A stretch of 39,804 nt of DNA from Nitrospirota bacterium (GTDB taxonomy: Bacteria > Nitrospirota > Thermodesulfovibrionia > Thermodesulfovibrionales > UBA6898): positions 1 through 39,804 of the forward strand of contig JACRHC010000061.1 in assembly GCA_016217675.1 (NCBI GenBank), in the 5' to 3' direction. The translations under genes and the position numbers were made by a program. Of the stretch, positions 23,133-31,836 are shown one piece after another. How positions within the stretch are numbered: position 1 is the first letter of the stretch; the number at the start of each line of letters is the position of its first letter. The notes under the pieces are model-generated. The model did not search any database, was not told the DNA's origin, and saw only the letters and a list, made by a program, of their open reading frames with translations.

Positions 23133-24314
23133 ATGCAAAGCAAAAGAGCCTCAATTTTCGGGGAGATAGCAGGTGCAGTGCTCGATGAGGGCGACAGTCT
23201 CTCATTCCGGGCAGGCGGAAGATCCATGTCTCCCTTCATCCGTAACGGCGAAACGGTCATAGTGGAACCGCCAACCAGGGCACTGCGGATTGGCGATATA
23301 ATTCTTTTTGCATCCAGAGGACAGCAGATGACACTCCACCGTATTGTGAAGAAGACCGAGGGCGGTTATGTGACAAGGGGTGACGCAGCCTGCCGCCATG
23401 ACGCAGCTGTGCCTCATAGTGCAGTTTTTGGCAGGGCTGTCCGTGTTGTTGGTGGACTGAACTTTCATCTCAGGTTTCCCCTGAGCACGCTCATAGCGCT
23501 TGTTCTCAGCCTGAGAAAACGTCCCCTGCTTTTCAAAATGCTCAATATGCCTGGCAGCCTGCTGCTGCGCAGGCTGCGTTCAAAAGACCACTCTTGTTTG
23601 AAAAAAGCGACAGTGCCGGCTCACACCCGTTTTATTGACATGGAGCCTGATCCCTGTAATAATACTGCTATGAGGTTCCCCAAGATATTGGCTGCTTCAC
23701 TCACCTTCATCCTTCTCTTTGCAGGTCTGAGTTTCGGTCAGCCTCGCAGCGATGATGAGACATGTGATACCCTTAAGGCTGCTGTCAGAAGCGGCGCAGA
23801 ACCACGGTCGGCGCTCAGGGATATACTAAAGTCAAAACCTGAATTTTGCCCGATCATACGCTGTGCCCTTGAGATCGGCATTCCGCTGAGGGCTGTGCAT
23901 CTGGCAGCCAGAGACGCAGCTCTGCAGGACGACATTGTCTCCCGTTGCTCGACTTCGTCCTGCAGCCAGACATTCCGGCTTTTTGAAACAGATGAGGTTT
24001 GCAGGGTGATAAAACAGGAAATAGAGAAGGGCAGGGACGCTGCGGTAGTTGCCCTTGAAAAGCTCCGCCAGGGACATCCGTCCTGCACGGTGCTAAAATG
24101 CGCTGTGGCCGCAGGGGGTGACCTTGATGCGGTAATCAGGGCTGCCCGCGAATCAAAGGTGTCTGATGACATCATTTCCCGCTGCTGCATGGATGGCTGC
24201 GCAGACCCCTACCGCGTTGCCAGGATCCTTCGTGAAACTGACCAGATGGTTCCTATTGACAGAAATAAGCCCGGGGGCACAAGACCGGGGTACCTCAGCC
24301 CGTCAGGCTTTTAA
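23133..24314 (+). CDS. SipW-type signal peptidase domain fused to a secreted Cys-rich repeat domain
   Basis: 393 residues in one open frame. Residues 20-115 are an S26 serine peptidase of the ER/SipW type: Ser31 in GRSMSPFI, His69 in LHRIV (replacing the bacterial Lys) and RGDA (82-85). A hydrophobic segment (about 113-125) follows. A low-complexity linker then leads to Met180, which opens a perfect signal peptide (MRFPKILAASLTFILLFAG). After it come two tandem repeats of about 85 residues with matching Cys (C-x-x-(I/L)K...RCA/KCA...DDI(V/I)SRC...C). The two halves may be a real fusion, or two genes whose separating stop has been lost; a good promoter sits exactly before Met180. The peptidase may remove the RiPP leader, by context only. 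Confidence 0.7.
   Translation: MQSKRASIFGEIAGAVLDEGDSLSFRAGGRSMSPFIRNGETVIVEPPTRALRIGDIILFASRGQQMTLHRIVKKTEGGYVTRGDAACRHDAAVPHSAVFGRAVRVVGGLNFHLRFPLSTLIALVLSLRKRPLLFKMLNMPGSLLLRRLRSKDHSCLKKATVPAHTRFIDMEPDPCNNTAMRFPKILAASLTFILLFAGLSFGQPRSDDETCDTLKAAVRSGAEPRSALRDILKSKPEFCPIIRCALEIGIPLRAVHLAARDAALQDDIVSRCSTSSCSQTFRLFETDEVCRVIKQEIEKGRDAAVVALEKLRQGHPSCTVLKCAVAAGGDLDAVIRAARESKVSDDIISRCCMDGCADPYRVARILRETDQMVPIDRNKPGGTRPGYLSPSGF
23635..23663 (+). promoter_or_regulatory. Internal promoter TTGACA-N17-AATAAT directly before the ATG at 23670
   Basis: A consensus -35 TTGACA (23635-23640) and AATAAT (23658-23663) are 17 bases apart. Counting seven bases from the -10 places transcription start at about 23670, the A of the internal ATG, so any transcript would be leaderless. 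No Shine-Dalgarno precedes that ATG. Confidence 0.5.
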
Positions 24315-24408
24315 TATTTTCAACACTCTGCGTTTCTAATATCTCCCCAAGCAGTTATTCGCTTCCCTACTTCGTTGATAACAATATATTTTTTTGGTAA
24401 ATTTATGA

Positions 24409-24414
24409 GATAAT
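24409..24414 (+). promoter_or_regulatory. Candidate -10 element (GATAAT) close to the beta-barrel gene start
   Basis: GATAAT ends nine bases before the ATG at 24423 in a very AT-rich stretch with no Shine-Dalgarno, implying a leader of only about two bases. No good -35 is visible. Confidence 0.35.
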
Positions 24415-24422
24415 AAGAACGT

Positions 24423-26285
24423 ATGTCTTATTTAAAGATACAGACGGTCTCGGATAAAAAGCGCTTCAGTCTTGCCATTATGCTGCGCATGACAGAGGGT
24501 GTACGACGGAGACTGCTGTCAGGTCAGGCGATATTTCTTTTTCTGGTCTGTTTGTTGTCAGTCTCTCCTGTGTTGGCTGAACCTGCCGCTCAAACCGAAA
24601 TCCTATCTTTGACTGTTCAGAAAAACAGCACGCTCGATGATCTTATTGTCGCCTCAGGATATGGCATTGATGATGAAAATCTCGAAACATTCCTGTCAGA
24701 ATTCATGAATCTCAACCCCGACATAGCATATCTCAGCTCTCTGGCACAGGGAACCGTTGTAAAGATCCCTGTCGTGCACCTGAAAAAGATCAATAGGGAT
24801 CAGCCCGTTATTGTAGGAAATAACTTGCCTGATGGTAATCCCGTTGCTGCTGAATCAGGCGCCCCCCCTGATCTGCCGACCGGAAACGCAACGGCCGCTG
24901 AACAGGCTGAAAAGTTGGAAATGGGACGCTTCAGTAACATGGACACAGCAAAGGCTTTCCTCCTCAAACTCATTGAAAGCGGATACACCGGCGGTATCGA
25001 GCAGCAGAAAAACAGCAACGGACAGGAGGAGTATAAGGTCTATGTATTGTTGTCTTCTGCCCCCGGAGCGGAAGCAGGTTCTGAAAGTCTGACATGGTCT
25101 CTCCTGGGGCAGAAAGGGAAAAGCATACATGCTGCGGTAACCCTCACAGGCATCTTCACAGACAATGCGTTCAACACAAAGGAAAACCGCAAAAGCGACT
25201 TTTCACTGCTTCTGACGCCGGAGGTCTGGCTGAACCTGCCGCGCACTGACAAGGCTGCTGACTACGAAAATCTTTCTCCCCGCTCTACAGGCGGCCATGT
25301 CCTTGACTCGCTTCCGGGCGAACGTCTCTTCGGATATCAGGTTTCACTCTACTACCGGACTGACCTGCCCTTGATCGCGTCAAAGACATCACCCTACGGC
25401 AGCACTGCTACACACAAAGTTGCAGCCGGACTTGCCCTTATCGGCAACAGGTTTTCGCTTAATGTATCTGACCAGTTTGAGAAGGCCTATCAGGAGCGGG
25501 AAGCCGGCCAGGTCATACGCACGGATACCCGGGAGCGCTATGATGCAAACCGCTTCAGTGCAGGTGTGGCCTATGACACCAGAAACCGCTTTATCTTCAG
25601 CCTCGATTACGTAAACTTCATCACCGGGTATCGCAGCGAGATCGGCGAGGGCCTTGACCGCCACGACTACGGGTTCACGCCAACCCTGCGTTACCGGCTG
25701 ACGTCGAAGATCAACCTCCTCGCCGAATATACGTATTCTGTTGTTTCGTACGACAGCAATAGCTCTCTTGACAGCAAAGAGCAGTATTTCCTGGGAGGCC
25801 TCGAATGGCGGCTCACAGAGAAGTCTTTCGGCCGCGTCAAGGCGGGGTATGAAGTCAAGGACTTCATCCACGGCGAGCGTTACAGTGGCTATAGTTTCGA
25901 GCTTCAGCTGGAACAGAGATTGACACCGAAAACACAGTTCGCTCTCGCAGCATATCGCAAGACAAACGAAATGCGGGTTGCCGGGACAGCCTTTACGATC
26001 ACAACAGGTGCCCGCCTCTCTCTGAGCCATATGTTAACGTCGAAGATAACGACGGCTTTCTTGCTTTCATACCAAAATGACAGACACAAAGGGACTTCTT
26101 TATTATCGCTCTCGGAAACAGCAGTGAACGACGATATTTATCAGGCCGGCGTAGAGGTCCAGTATGCCTTTCGCAGATGGCTCAGGGCCCGTGCGGAATA
26201 CTTCTTCACAATAAAGGAATCCTCTGATCCTGCGTTTGACTATCGCTCAAATACGCTGCTTTTGGGTCTCACCGGCGCGTTCTGA
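24423..26285 (+). CDS. Outer-membrane beta-barrel protein with LysM-/SPOR-like periplasmic part (EPS cluster)
   Basis: 620 residues. A long basic N-terminus leads to a hydrophobic signal core (SGQAIFLFLVCLLSVSPVLA, about 38-57). Residues 60-125 resemble a LysM-type module (NSTLDDLIVASGYGID then LAQGTVVKIPVV). Residues about 165-210 look SPOR-like (MGRFSNMDTAKAFLLKLIES). From about 230 to the end there are alternating amphipathic strands and a final aromatic residue (GLTGAF), the signature of an outer-membrane barrel, comparable to barrel proteins found in exopolysaccharide operons. It is followed by Wza- and Wzc-like genes, so a role in polysaccharide secretion is likely but not proved. The start could also be the ATG at 24481. 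Confidence 0.7.
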   Translation: MSYLKIQTVSDKKRFSLAIMLRMTEGVRRRLLSGQAIFLFLVCLLSVSPVLAEPAAQTEILSLTVQKNSTLDDLIVASGYGIDDENLETFLSEFMNLNPDIAYLSSLAQGTVVKIPVVHLKKINRDQPVIVGNNLPDGNPVAAESGAPPDLPTGNATAAEQAEKLEMGRFSNMDTAKAFLLKLIESGYTGGIEQQKNSNGQEEYKVYVLLSSAPGAEAGSESLTWSLLGQKGKSIHAAVTLTGIFTDNAFNTKENRKSDFSLLLTPEVWLNLPRTDKAADYENLSPRSTGGHVLDSLPGERLFGYQVSLYYRTDLPLIASKTSPYGSTATHKVAAGLALIGNRFSLNVSDQFEKAYQEREAGQVIRTDTRERYDANRFSAGVAYDTRNRFIFSLDYVNFITGYRSEIGEGLDRHDYGFTPTLRYRLTSKINLLAEYTYSVVSYDSNSSLDSKEQYFLGGLEWRLTEKSFGRVKAGYEVKDFIHGERYSGYSFELQLEQRLTPKTQFALAAYRKTNEMRVAGTAFTITTGARLSLSHMLTSKITTAFLLSYQNDRHKGTSLLSLSETAVNDDIYQAGVEVQYAFRRWLRARAEYFFTIKESSDPAFDYRSNTLLLGLTGAF

Positions 26286-26345
26286 AGACCGCCTGCCCTG
26301 CTCTCTCATTGCCGACAGCAGGTGCTTTAGGCATCTGAAATGGTC

Positions 26346-26351
26346 TATAAT
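26346..26351 (+). promoter_or_regulatory. Consensus -10 (TATAAT) ten bases before the wza-like ATG
   Basis: TATAAT at 26346-26351 predicts a start near 26358, leaving a 3-base leader before the ATG at 26361. No Shine-Dalgarno is present and the -35 region is weak. Confidence 0.4.
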
Positions 26352-26360
26352 TATAGTGAA

Positions 26361-27164
26361 ATGAAAAAAATAACCGGCATAATCCTTGTCATGCTCCTCC
26401 TGACGCTCTTCAGGGTTTCTGCCTTCGCAGAGCATGATTACGTAATAGGGGCTGACGATGTGATCAAAGTGACGGTTTACAACCATCCTGACCTCACTGC
26501 CACAGACCGCGTAAGCGGAGACGGCAGCCTCATGCTGCCGCTCATAGGAGACGTGAAGCTTGCAGGCCTCTCGGTCGAGCAGGCAGCAAAGAAGATCAGC
26601 CTGCTCCTGAGCGACGGCTATATCATGGACCCGAAGGTCTCGGTCTTTGTTGTGGAGTTCCGGAGCCGGAAGGTGATGATTATGGGGCAGGTCTTCCGCC
26701 CGGGCGTGTTCACGCTGAGCGGCAACACCACCTTCCTGGAACTGCTCACGCTCGCAGGAGGTTTGACCAAGGAGGCCGGCGATAAGGCGACCATCAAGCG
26801 CAAGTCTCTCGAAGCAGGCAGGGAAGGAGAAGGGCTCATAACCATTGACCTGAGAAAACTGATTGAACAGGGCGATGCGTCACGCGATGTTACGCTTATG
26901 GACAATGACAGCATATACATAGCGAAAGCAGGGGTTTTCTACATCACCGGCGAGATAAAAAAACCTGACTCCTATAAACATGAGGAGGGCCTCACCGTAA
27001 TCAAGGCTGTAACCATGGCAGGCGGGTTCTCAGACAAGGCAGCACCAGGAAGGATCAAGATCATCAGAAAACTGGATAAAAAAGAAAAGGTGATCGAGCG
27101 GGCAGGTATTGACGAACTCATTCTTCCCGACGACATCATTATCGTGCCGGAGAGTTTTTTCTGA
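26361..27164 (+). CDS. Polysaccharide export protein (Wza family)
   Basis: 267 residues from the ATG at 26361, which opens a signal peptide (MKKITGIILVMLLLTLFRVS then AFA). An in-frame ATG at 26340 is unlikely because it lies before the -10. The N-terminal Poly_export domain is clear (YVIGADDVIKVTVYNHPDL), followed by two SLBB domains (KVMIMGQVFRPGVF and VFYITGEIKKPDSY). There is no lipobox Cys, unlike E. coli Wza, and no long C-terminal helix is evident, so the outer-membrane pore may be supplied by the upstream barrel protein (inference). Its stop shares a base with the Wzc-like start (TGATG). Confidence 0.9.
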   Translation: MKKITGIILVMLLLTLFRVSAFAEHDYVIGADDVIKVTVYNHPDLTATDRVSGDGSLMLPLIGDVKLAGLSVEQAAKKISLLLSDGYIMDPKVSVFVVEFRSRKVMIMGQVFRPGVFTLSGNTTFLELLTLAGGLTKEAGDKATIKRKSLEAGREGEGLITIDLRKLIEQGDASRDVTLMDNDSIYIAKAGVFYITGEIKKPDSYKHEEGLTVIKAVTMAGGFSDKAAPGRIKIIRKLDKKEKVIERAGIDELILPDDIIIVPESFF

Positions 27165-29380
27165 TGTTTGAAGATAAAGAAATCCACCTGCGCGACTATC
27201 TGCATGTTGTGCTGAAGCACAGATATAAGAGCATGCAGTTCTTTGCCATCATTTTTGCCGTAACTCTGCTGGTTACCTTCTCGACCACTCCTGTATACGT
27301 TGCGACCACAAAGGTCCTGATCGAAAAAAGCGAGCCGGCAAATCTTTCACTCAATCCCTACGCCATGATGTATGATCCTGATTTCAGTGAGACCCAATTC
27401 CAGCTCATCAAGAGCTTTTCCGTTGCCCAGCGTGTCGTCAGGATGCTCGGACTCGGCCAGCGCGCCAATATTGCGGCAGACAGCGGGGCCGGCACAAACA
27501 TAATCACCGGGACATTCAACTGGTTTCGTGACCTCATCTCGACAGTCCTCCATGTCGGAGGAGCAAAACCGGTTGCTGAAACCCCTGCCACGACTCCGGC
27601 AGAGACAGCAGAGGAGGACCCTCTCAGGCTATACCAGCAGGCCAGGATGATCAGTGGTTCTATTCAGGTCTCGCCGATAAAGAACAGCAAGATCGTCAAT
27701 ATCAGCTTTGCATCCGCAGATCCGAAAATGGCTGCCCTCATTGTCAACACCGTTGCCAGGGCTTATACCGATGAGGTCCTCGACATAAAGATGGGGTCTT
27801 CACAATACGCCCTCAAGTGGCTTACCGAGAAGGCAGATGAGGAGCGTGCCCGTCTCAACAAGACTGAGAAAGAACTCCAGGAATACATGCGCGACAAGGA
27901 TATTGCAACGCTTGAAAATAAAGTGACTATGGTGCCTGAACGCATGTCAGAGATCGCGATCAAGCTCGCGCAGTCAGAAACAAAGCGAAAGGAATTAGAG
28001 ACACTCTATAGCGCCGTCAAAGCTTACGCAGTAAACCCTGAAGGTGCTGACGAGATCCCTGCCATTGCTGCCGATCCGGTCATGCAGTCCCTGCGGTCCC
28101 AGATCCTGAAGGCGGAGCAGACCGTAGCTGAGCTTTCGCAGAAATACGGCCAGCGGCATCCTGCCATGGTCACCGCTGCCGGCGACCTCAATGTACTCAG
28201 AGACCGGAAACGGGAACAGGTGAAGCGCGTGGTCGCAACAATCAAAAACGAATACGAAATCGCCAGGTCAGGCGAAGAGAACCTGCGCAGACTGGCAGGT
28301 CAGGCAAAGGCTGAAACACTGAGTCTCGGAGAAAAGTTTGTCCAGTATGGTGTGCTAAAGCGCGAGGCAGAAACAAGCAGGGAACTCTTTGGGGCAATCG
28401 TCAAGAGGATCAAGGAGCAGGGCATAACGCAGGATATTAAGACCGTCACAGTCTGGGTGATCGAGAAGGCCGAGGCGCCTGCCAGTCCTGCCAAGCCGAA
28501 TAAGTTCAGGAACATCCTCCTGGGCCTTGTTATCGGTCTGATGGGGGGTGTCGGACTCGCCTTCTTCATTGAGTATCTTGATAACACGGTCAAGTCAGCC
28601 GAGGATATTGAGCAGAGATTCGATGTCCCGGTCTTCGGCACCATAGAACTTCTCGACGAGGAGAAGGGCCCGGCCGAGGATATTGTGCTGCGTGAGCCCC
28701 ATGCCAACATTACCGAGAACTATCGGGCGATCAGGACGAGTATCATGCTCTCAACCGCTGACCAGCCGCCGAAACATATACTGGTTACGAGCATCGCTCC
28801 GCAGGAAGGCAAAACTACCACAGCGGTGAATCTTGCGGCAATACTGGCGCAGTCCGGCCATAACGTGCTGTTGATTGACGCTGACCTCCGAAGGCCGCGT
28901 ATTCGTCGGGTTTTCGGGATCGAGACCGATTCCGGCTTGAGCACCTATCTTGCCGGCACTTCTGCTATAGAATTCTTTGTCCCAAAAGGGGTGGAACATC
29001 TGCAGGTGGTGCCCTCAGGCCCTGTGCCACCGAATCCTGCTGAGCTGATCGGATCAAGACACCTGCAGGATCTGGTCGCTTCATTGGAAGAAAAATTTGA
29101 TTTCATCGTCTGGGACTCACCTCCGCTCTTCGCAGCCGCAGAGAGCCTTGTATTGAGCAAGATGCTGAGCGGAACGCTCCTTGTTTCACGCGCAGGCAAG
29201 ACGACCTACAAAGAGGTCGAGCGGGGTATTAAATCCCTGCGTGACATCGAAGCCCGTGTCCTGGGCATCGTTGTCAACGGGCTGAACATTAAGGAAAATA
29301 TGCGGTATAACTACCGCTACTATGGATACTACGGGGCACAGGATCATGAACAGTCCGGGAAGCTCCCGCATGAGCCATGA
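27164..29380 (+). CDS. Wzc-type chain-length determinant fused to BY-kinase
   Basis: 738 residues. The N-terminal Wzz domain has a first transmembrane segment (FFAIIFAVTLLVTF, about 26-39), a long periplasmic coiled-coil region rich in Glu/Lys, and a second transmembrane segment (ILLGLVIGLMGGVGLAFFIE) at about 446-465. The cytoplasmic BY-kinase has Walker A APQEGKTT, Walker A' VLLIDADLRRP and Walker B-like FIVWDSPP. It ends in a tyrosine cluster (YNYRYYGYYG) for autophosphorylation. It controls polymerisation and export of the polysaccharide with the Wza-like partner. There is a Pro/Ala/Thr-rich insertion (about 140-160). Translational coupling with the previous gene is by a TGATG overlap. 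Confidence 0.93.
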   Translation: MFEDKEIHLRDYLHVVLKHRYKSMQFFAIIFAVTLLVTFSTTPVYVATTKVLIEKSEPANLSLNPYAMMYDPDFSETQFQLIKSFSVAQRVVRMLGLGQRANIAADSGAGTNIITGTFNWFRDLISTVLHVGGAKPVAETPATTPAETAEEDPLRLYQQARMISGSIQVSPIKNSKIVNISFASADPKMAALIVNTVARAYTDEVLDIKMGSSQYALKWLTEKADEERARLNKTEKELQEYMRDKDIATLENKVTMVPERMSEIAIKLAQSETKRKELETLYSAVKAYAVNPEGADEIPAIAADPVMQSLRSQILKAEQTVAELSQKYGQRHPAMVTAAGDLNVLRDRKREQVKRVVATIKNEYEIARSGEENLRRLAGQAKAETLSLGEKFVQYGVLKREAETSRELFGAIVKRIKEQGITQDIKTVTVWVIEKAEAPASPAKPNKFRNILLGLVIGLMGGVGLAFFIEYLDNTVKSAEDIEQRFDVPVFGTIELLDEEKGPAEDIVLREPHANITENYRAIRTSIMLSTADQPPKHILVTSIAPQEGKTTTAVNLAAILAQSGHNVLLIDADLRRPRIRRVFGIETDSGLSTYLAGTSAIEFFVPKGVEHLQVVPSGPVPPNPAELIGSRHLQDLVASLEEKFDFIVWDSPPLFAAAESLVLSKMLSGTLLVSRAGKTTYKEVERGIKSLRDIEARVLGIVVNGLNIKENMRYNYRYYGYYGAQDHEQSGKLPHEP

Positions 29381-29416
29381 CAGGGACATCTGCTCTATAG
29401 CTCCTGTTGGGGATCC

Positions 29417-31831
29417 ATGTCGCGTAGTGTCGGCCCCGGCGTGAAAACCGTAACCGAAACCACTATCTTCCGCATTTTCCTCGGCACGCTGATATTCTGC
29501 CCTCTCGCGTTCGGCACGGTTGAGACATGGTCTCTGCTTATTATGGAGTCAGGGGTCTTCTCAGCGTTAGCCCTTTTCTTTTTTTTCATCAAGCAGCAGG
29601 GAGGGCCCGCCATCCTGAAAGCACCCGGTATGCTGCCTCTTGCAGCGCTGCTCTGCTATATGCTTTTCCAGGTTATTCCTCTGCCGCCTGCAATGATTGA
29701 GATGATCTCCCCTGCCACGTCTGCGCTTTATCGCCAGTCTGTCTGGATCGCTGACCCCGGGACATGGCTAACGCTTTCGCTCTACCCAAAGGGGACTGTT
29801 TCCGAGTTCCTGAGGCTCTCGTCCTACGCAGGCGCATATCTCCTGACAACACAGTTTCTGTCTGATAACGACCGGCTCAGAAGGACCGTTGGTCTGCTCT
29901 CAGTATTCGCTGCAGCACTGGCATTCTTTTCGATAATTCAGCATCTGTTACCCAACGGAAAGATCTACTGGGTCAGAGAACTGACGCAAGGCGGCACACC
30001 CTTCGGTCCATACGTCAACCGGAACCACTTCGCCGGGCTGATGGGAATGCTCTTCCCAATCGTGATGGTGCATTTTCTGCTTACGCGGCCTTCTTCACGT
30101 GAGGAATCGCTCCGAAAAAAGGTCTCTGACCTCCTCGACAGATCCCTCAGGAATGTCCACTTGCTTCTCGGTTTCGGTGCTGTTCTCATAGCATTGTCAG
30201 TATTCCTGAGCCTCTCCCGGGGCGGCATACTGAGCCTCTGCGTCTCCCTCACCCTTATGGGCTTTCTTCTGAGCAAGAAGACAGGCACACGAAAGGGAAA
30301 CCTGCTCCTCGCTGCAACGGCCATCGTCATCCTCTACTCTGTCGGATGGTTCGGGTGGACGCCGGTATTTGAGCGTTTCAAAGCCATAAGGACCGGTCAG
30401 GGGGAGATCTCGGAACTGCGCCTCGGCATCTGGAAGGACAGTCTCGGCATAGTGCGCGACTTCCCGCTGACCGGAACAGGAGCAGGTTCTTTTACGCATG
30501 TGTACCCGGCTTACCGGACAATACGCGGCAATGCGATCGCTGATCATGCACATAACGATCATCTTGAATTGCTGACCGATGGCGGGGTCATCGGTGCAGG
30601 CCTCTTCGCATGGTTTATGGCAGCGGTTTTGACGCAGTCGTATCGGGTCTTCCTGAAGAAGAAGGAACCCTACGCGCGTCACCTCTTTGCCGGCGCGCTT
30701 GCCGGCGTTGCAGCATTTCTTCTGCACGGCATGACAGACTTTAATTTCTTTATCGGCGCCAATGGCCTCTATGTATTTGTGCTGTTAGGCCTTGTTGTAA
30801 ATGCTGCCCACTCCAGTTCCAACGGGGAGCAACCGTCTCTGCTGTTCAGGAGAAGATATTCACTGCAAAAAACCATTGGCTGGGCTTCCGGAGGACTTCT
30901 GCTCCTGAGTGTCCTGTTCAACACAGGGCAGCTGCTCAGTTCGATACTCCGCACCGAAGCCTCCCGCATCTCCCTCAGCAACGCCTCTCCGGGCACGCTC
31001 GATTATGTTCGCGATACCCTTACCAGGGCGTCCTTCCTTGATCCCCTGGAACCTATACATCACGCTTTGCTCGGCCGCGCAGCAGCGGAACGGTCTGACG
31101 GACTCTCAGCGCGCCGCAGTTATCTCAGTGCGTTACGTCTTTCGCCCTCAAATGCTGCATATCTTCAGGCACTGGGATCAGCCCTGGAGAAAGAAGGTAA
31201 TACAACTGGGGCCGGGGAACTCTTTGCAGAAAGCGTTAACCGTGCACGGACAGACGCCGCCGTGATCAGGCAGTACGGCAGTTTCCTCCTGGGTACCGGC
31301 AAGAAAACAGACGCTCTTCATCAGTTCAGGGCCGCACTCTCTCTCGAACCGCAAAAACAAAAAGACTATATTGCGCTCCTTGTGCTTGAAGGCCTGACCG
31401 ATGCAGAGATACTCAGCATAATTCCTGAAAATGCAGAGGCACGTATCACATTTGCCCTGTATCTCGATACAACAGGCAGCCAGAAAAATGCACTTTCAGC
31501 ATATGAAGAGGCAGTCGTTCTGCTGCGCAGGGACCGTCCCGAATCTCCCGGAGTCTACTGGATGATATCGCAATTCGCTTTTAGGAAGTCACGTCTCGCA
31601 GAAGCAATAGAAGTTTTGCAGCTTGCAGAAGAGCGTTTTCCGAAAAACCCCGGGATCAAGCTGGCGATAGCTGGCTATTATGAAAAACTGGACCTCCGGG
31701 ATCAGGCGGTTACCGCGTACCGGAAAATTCTCATTCTCGATCCGGAAAACAAGATCGCAAAAAAAAGGATGCGGGCAATCACCGGGGAGACATCAGCCAA
31801 TGGTAAGCCGAACGAAGCCGCCAAACAATAA
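29417..31831 (+). CDS. O-antigen ligase/polymerase-type (Wzy/WaaL) membrane protein with C-terminal TPR repeats
   Basis: 804 residues. The first about 500 contain a dozen hydrophobic segments. The Wzy_C landmarks are a large periplasmic loop with PFGPYVNRNHFAG and GTGAGSFTHVYPAYR, then DHAHNDHLELLTDGG, the conserved H-x-x-N/D-H-xx-E site of O-antigen ligases and oligosaccharide polymerases. The remaining about 260 residues are helical repeats of TPR type (for example AYRKILILDPENKIAKKR). The arrangement fits the polymerase or ligase that assembles the exopolysaccharide exported by the preceding genes. The start ATG has GGGGAT upstream. It converges with galE; the stops are five bases apart. 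Confidence 0.88.
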   Translation: MSRSVGPGVKTVTETTIFRIFLGTLIFCPLAFGTVETWSLLIMESGVFSALALFFFFIKQQGGPAILKAPGMLPLAALLCYMLFQVIPLPPAMIEMISPATSALYRQSVWIADPGTWLTLSLYPKGTVSEFLRLSSYAGAYLLTTQFLSDNDRLRRTVGLLSVFAAALAFFSIIQHLLPNGKIYWVRELTQGGTPFGPYVNRNHFAGLMGMLFPIVMVHFLLTRPSSREESLRKKVSDLLDRSLRNVHLLLGFGAVLIALSVFLSLSRGGILSLCVSLTLMGFLLSKKTGTRKGNLLLAATAIVILYSVGWFGWTPVFERFKAIRTGQGEISELRLGIWKDSLGIVRDFPLTGTGAGSFTHVYPAYRTIRGNAIADHAHNDHLELLTDGGVIGAGLFAWFMAAVLTQSYRVFLKKKEPYARHLFAGALAGVAAFLLHGMTDFNFFIGANGLYVFVLLGLVVNAAHSSSNGEQPSLLFRRRYSLQKTIGWASGGLLLLSVLFNTGQLLSSILRTEASRISLSNASPGTLDYVRDTLTRASFLDPLEPIHHALLGRAAAERSDGLSARRSYLSALRLSPSNAAYLQALGSALEKEGNTTGAGELFAESVNRARTDAAVIRQYGSFLLGTGKKTDALHQFRAALSLEPQKQKDYIALLVLEGLTDAEILSIIPENAEARITFALYLDTTGSQKNALSAYEEAVVLLRRDRPESPGVYWMISQFAFRKSRLAEAIEVLQLAEERFPKNPGIKLAIAGYYEKLDLRDQAVTAYRKILILDPENKIAKKRMRAITGETSANGKPNEAAKQ

Positions 31832-31836
31832 GCGCC

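Noticed and set aside
25389..26030. 213-codon minus-strand frame
   Set aside because: Antisense shadow of the beta-barrel gene, without a ribosome site or family resemblance.
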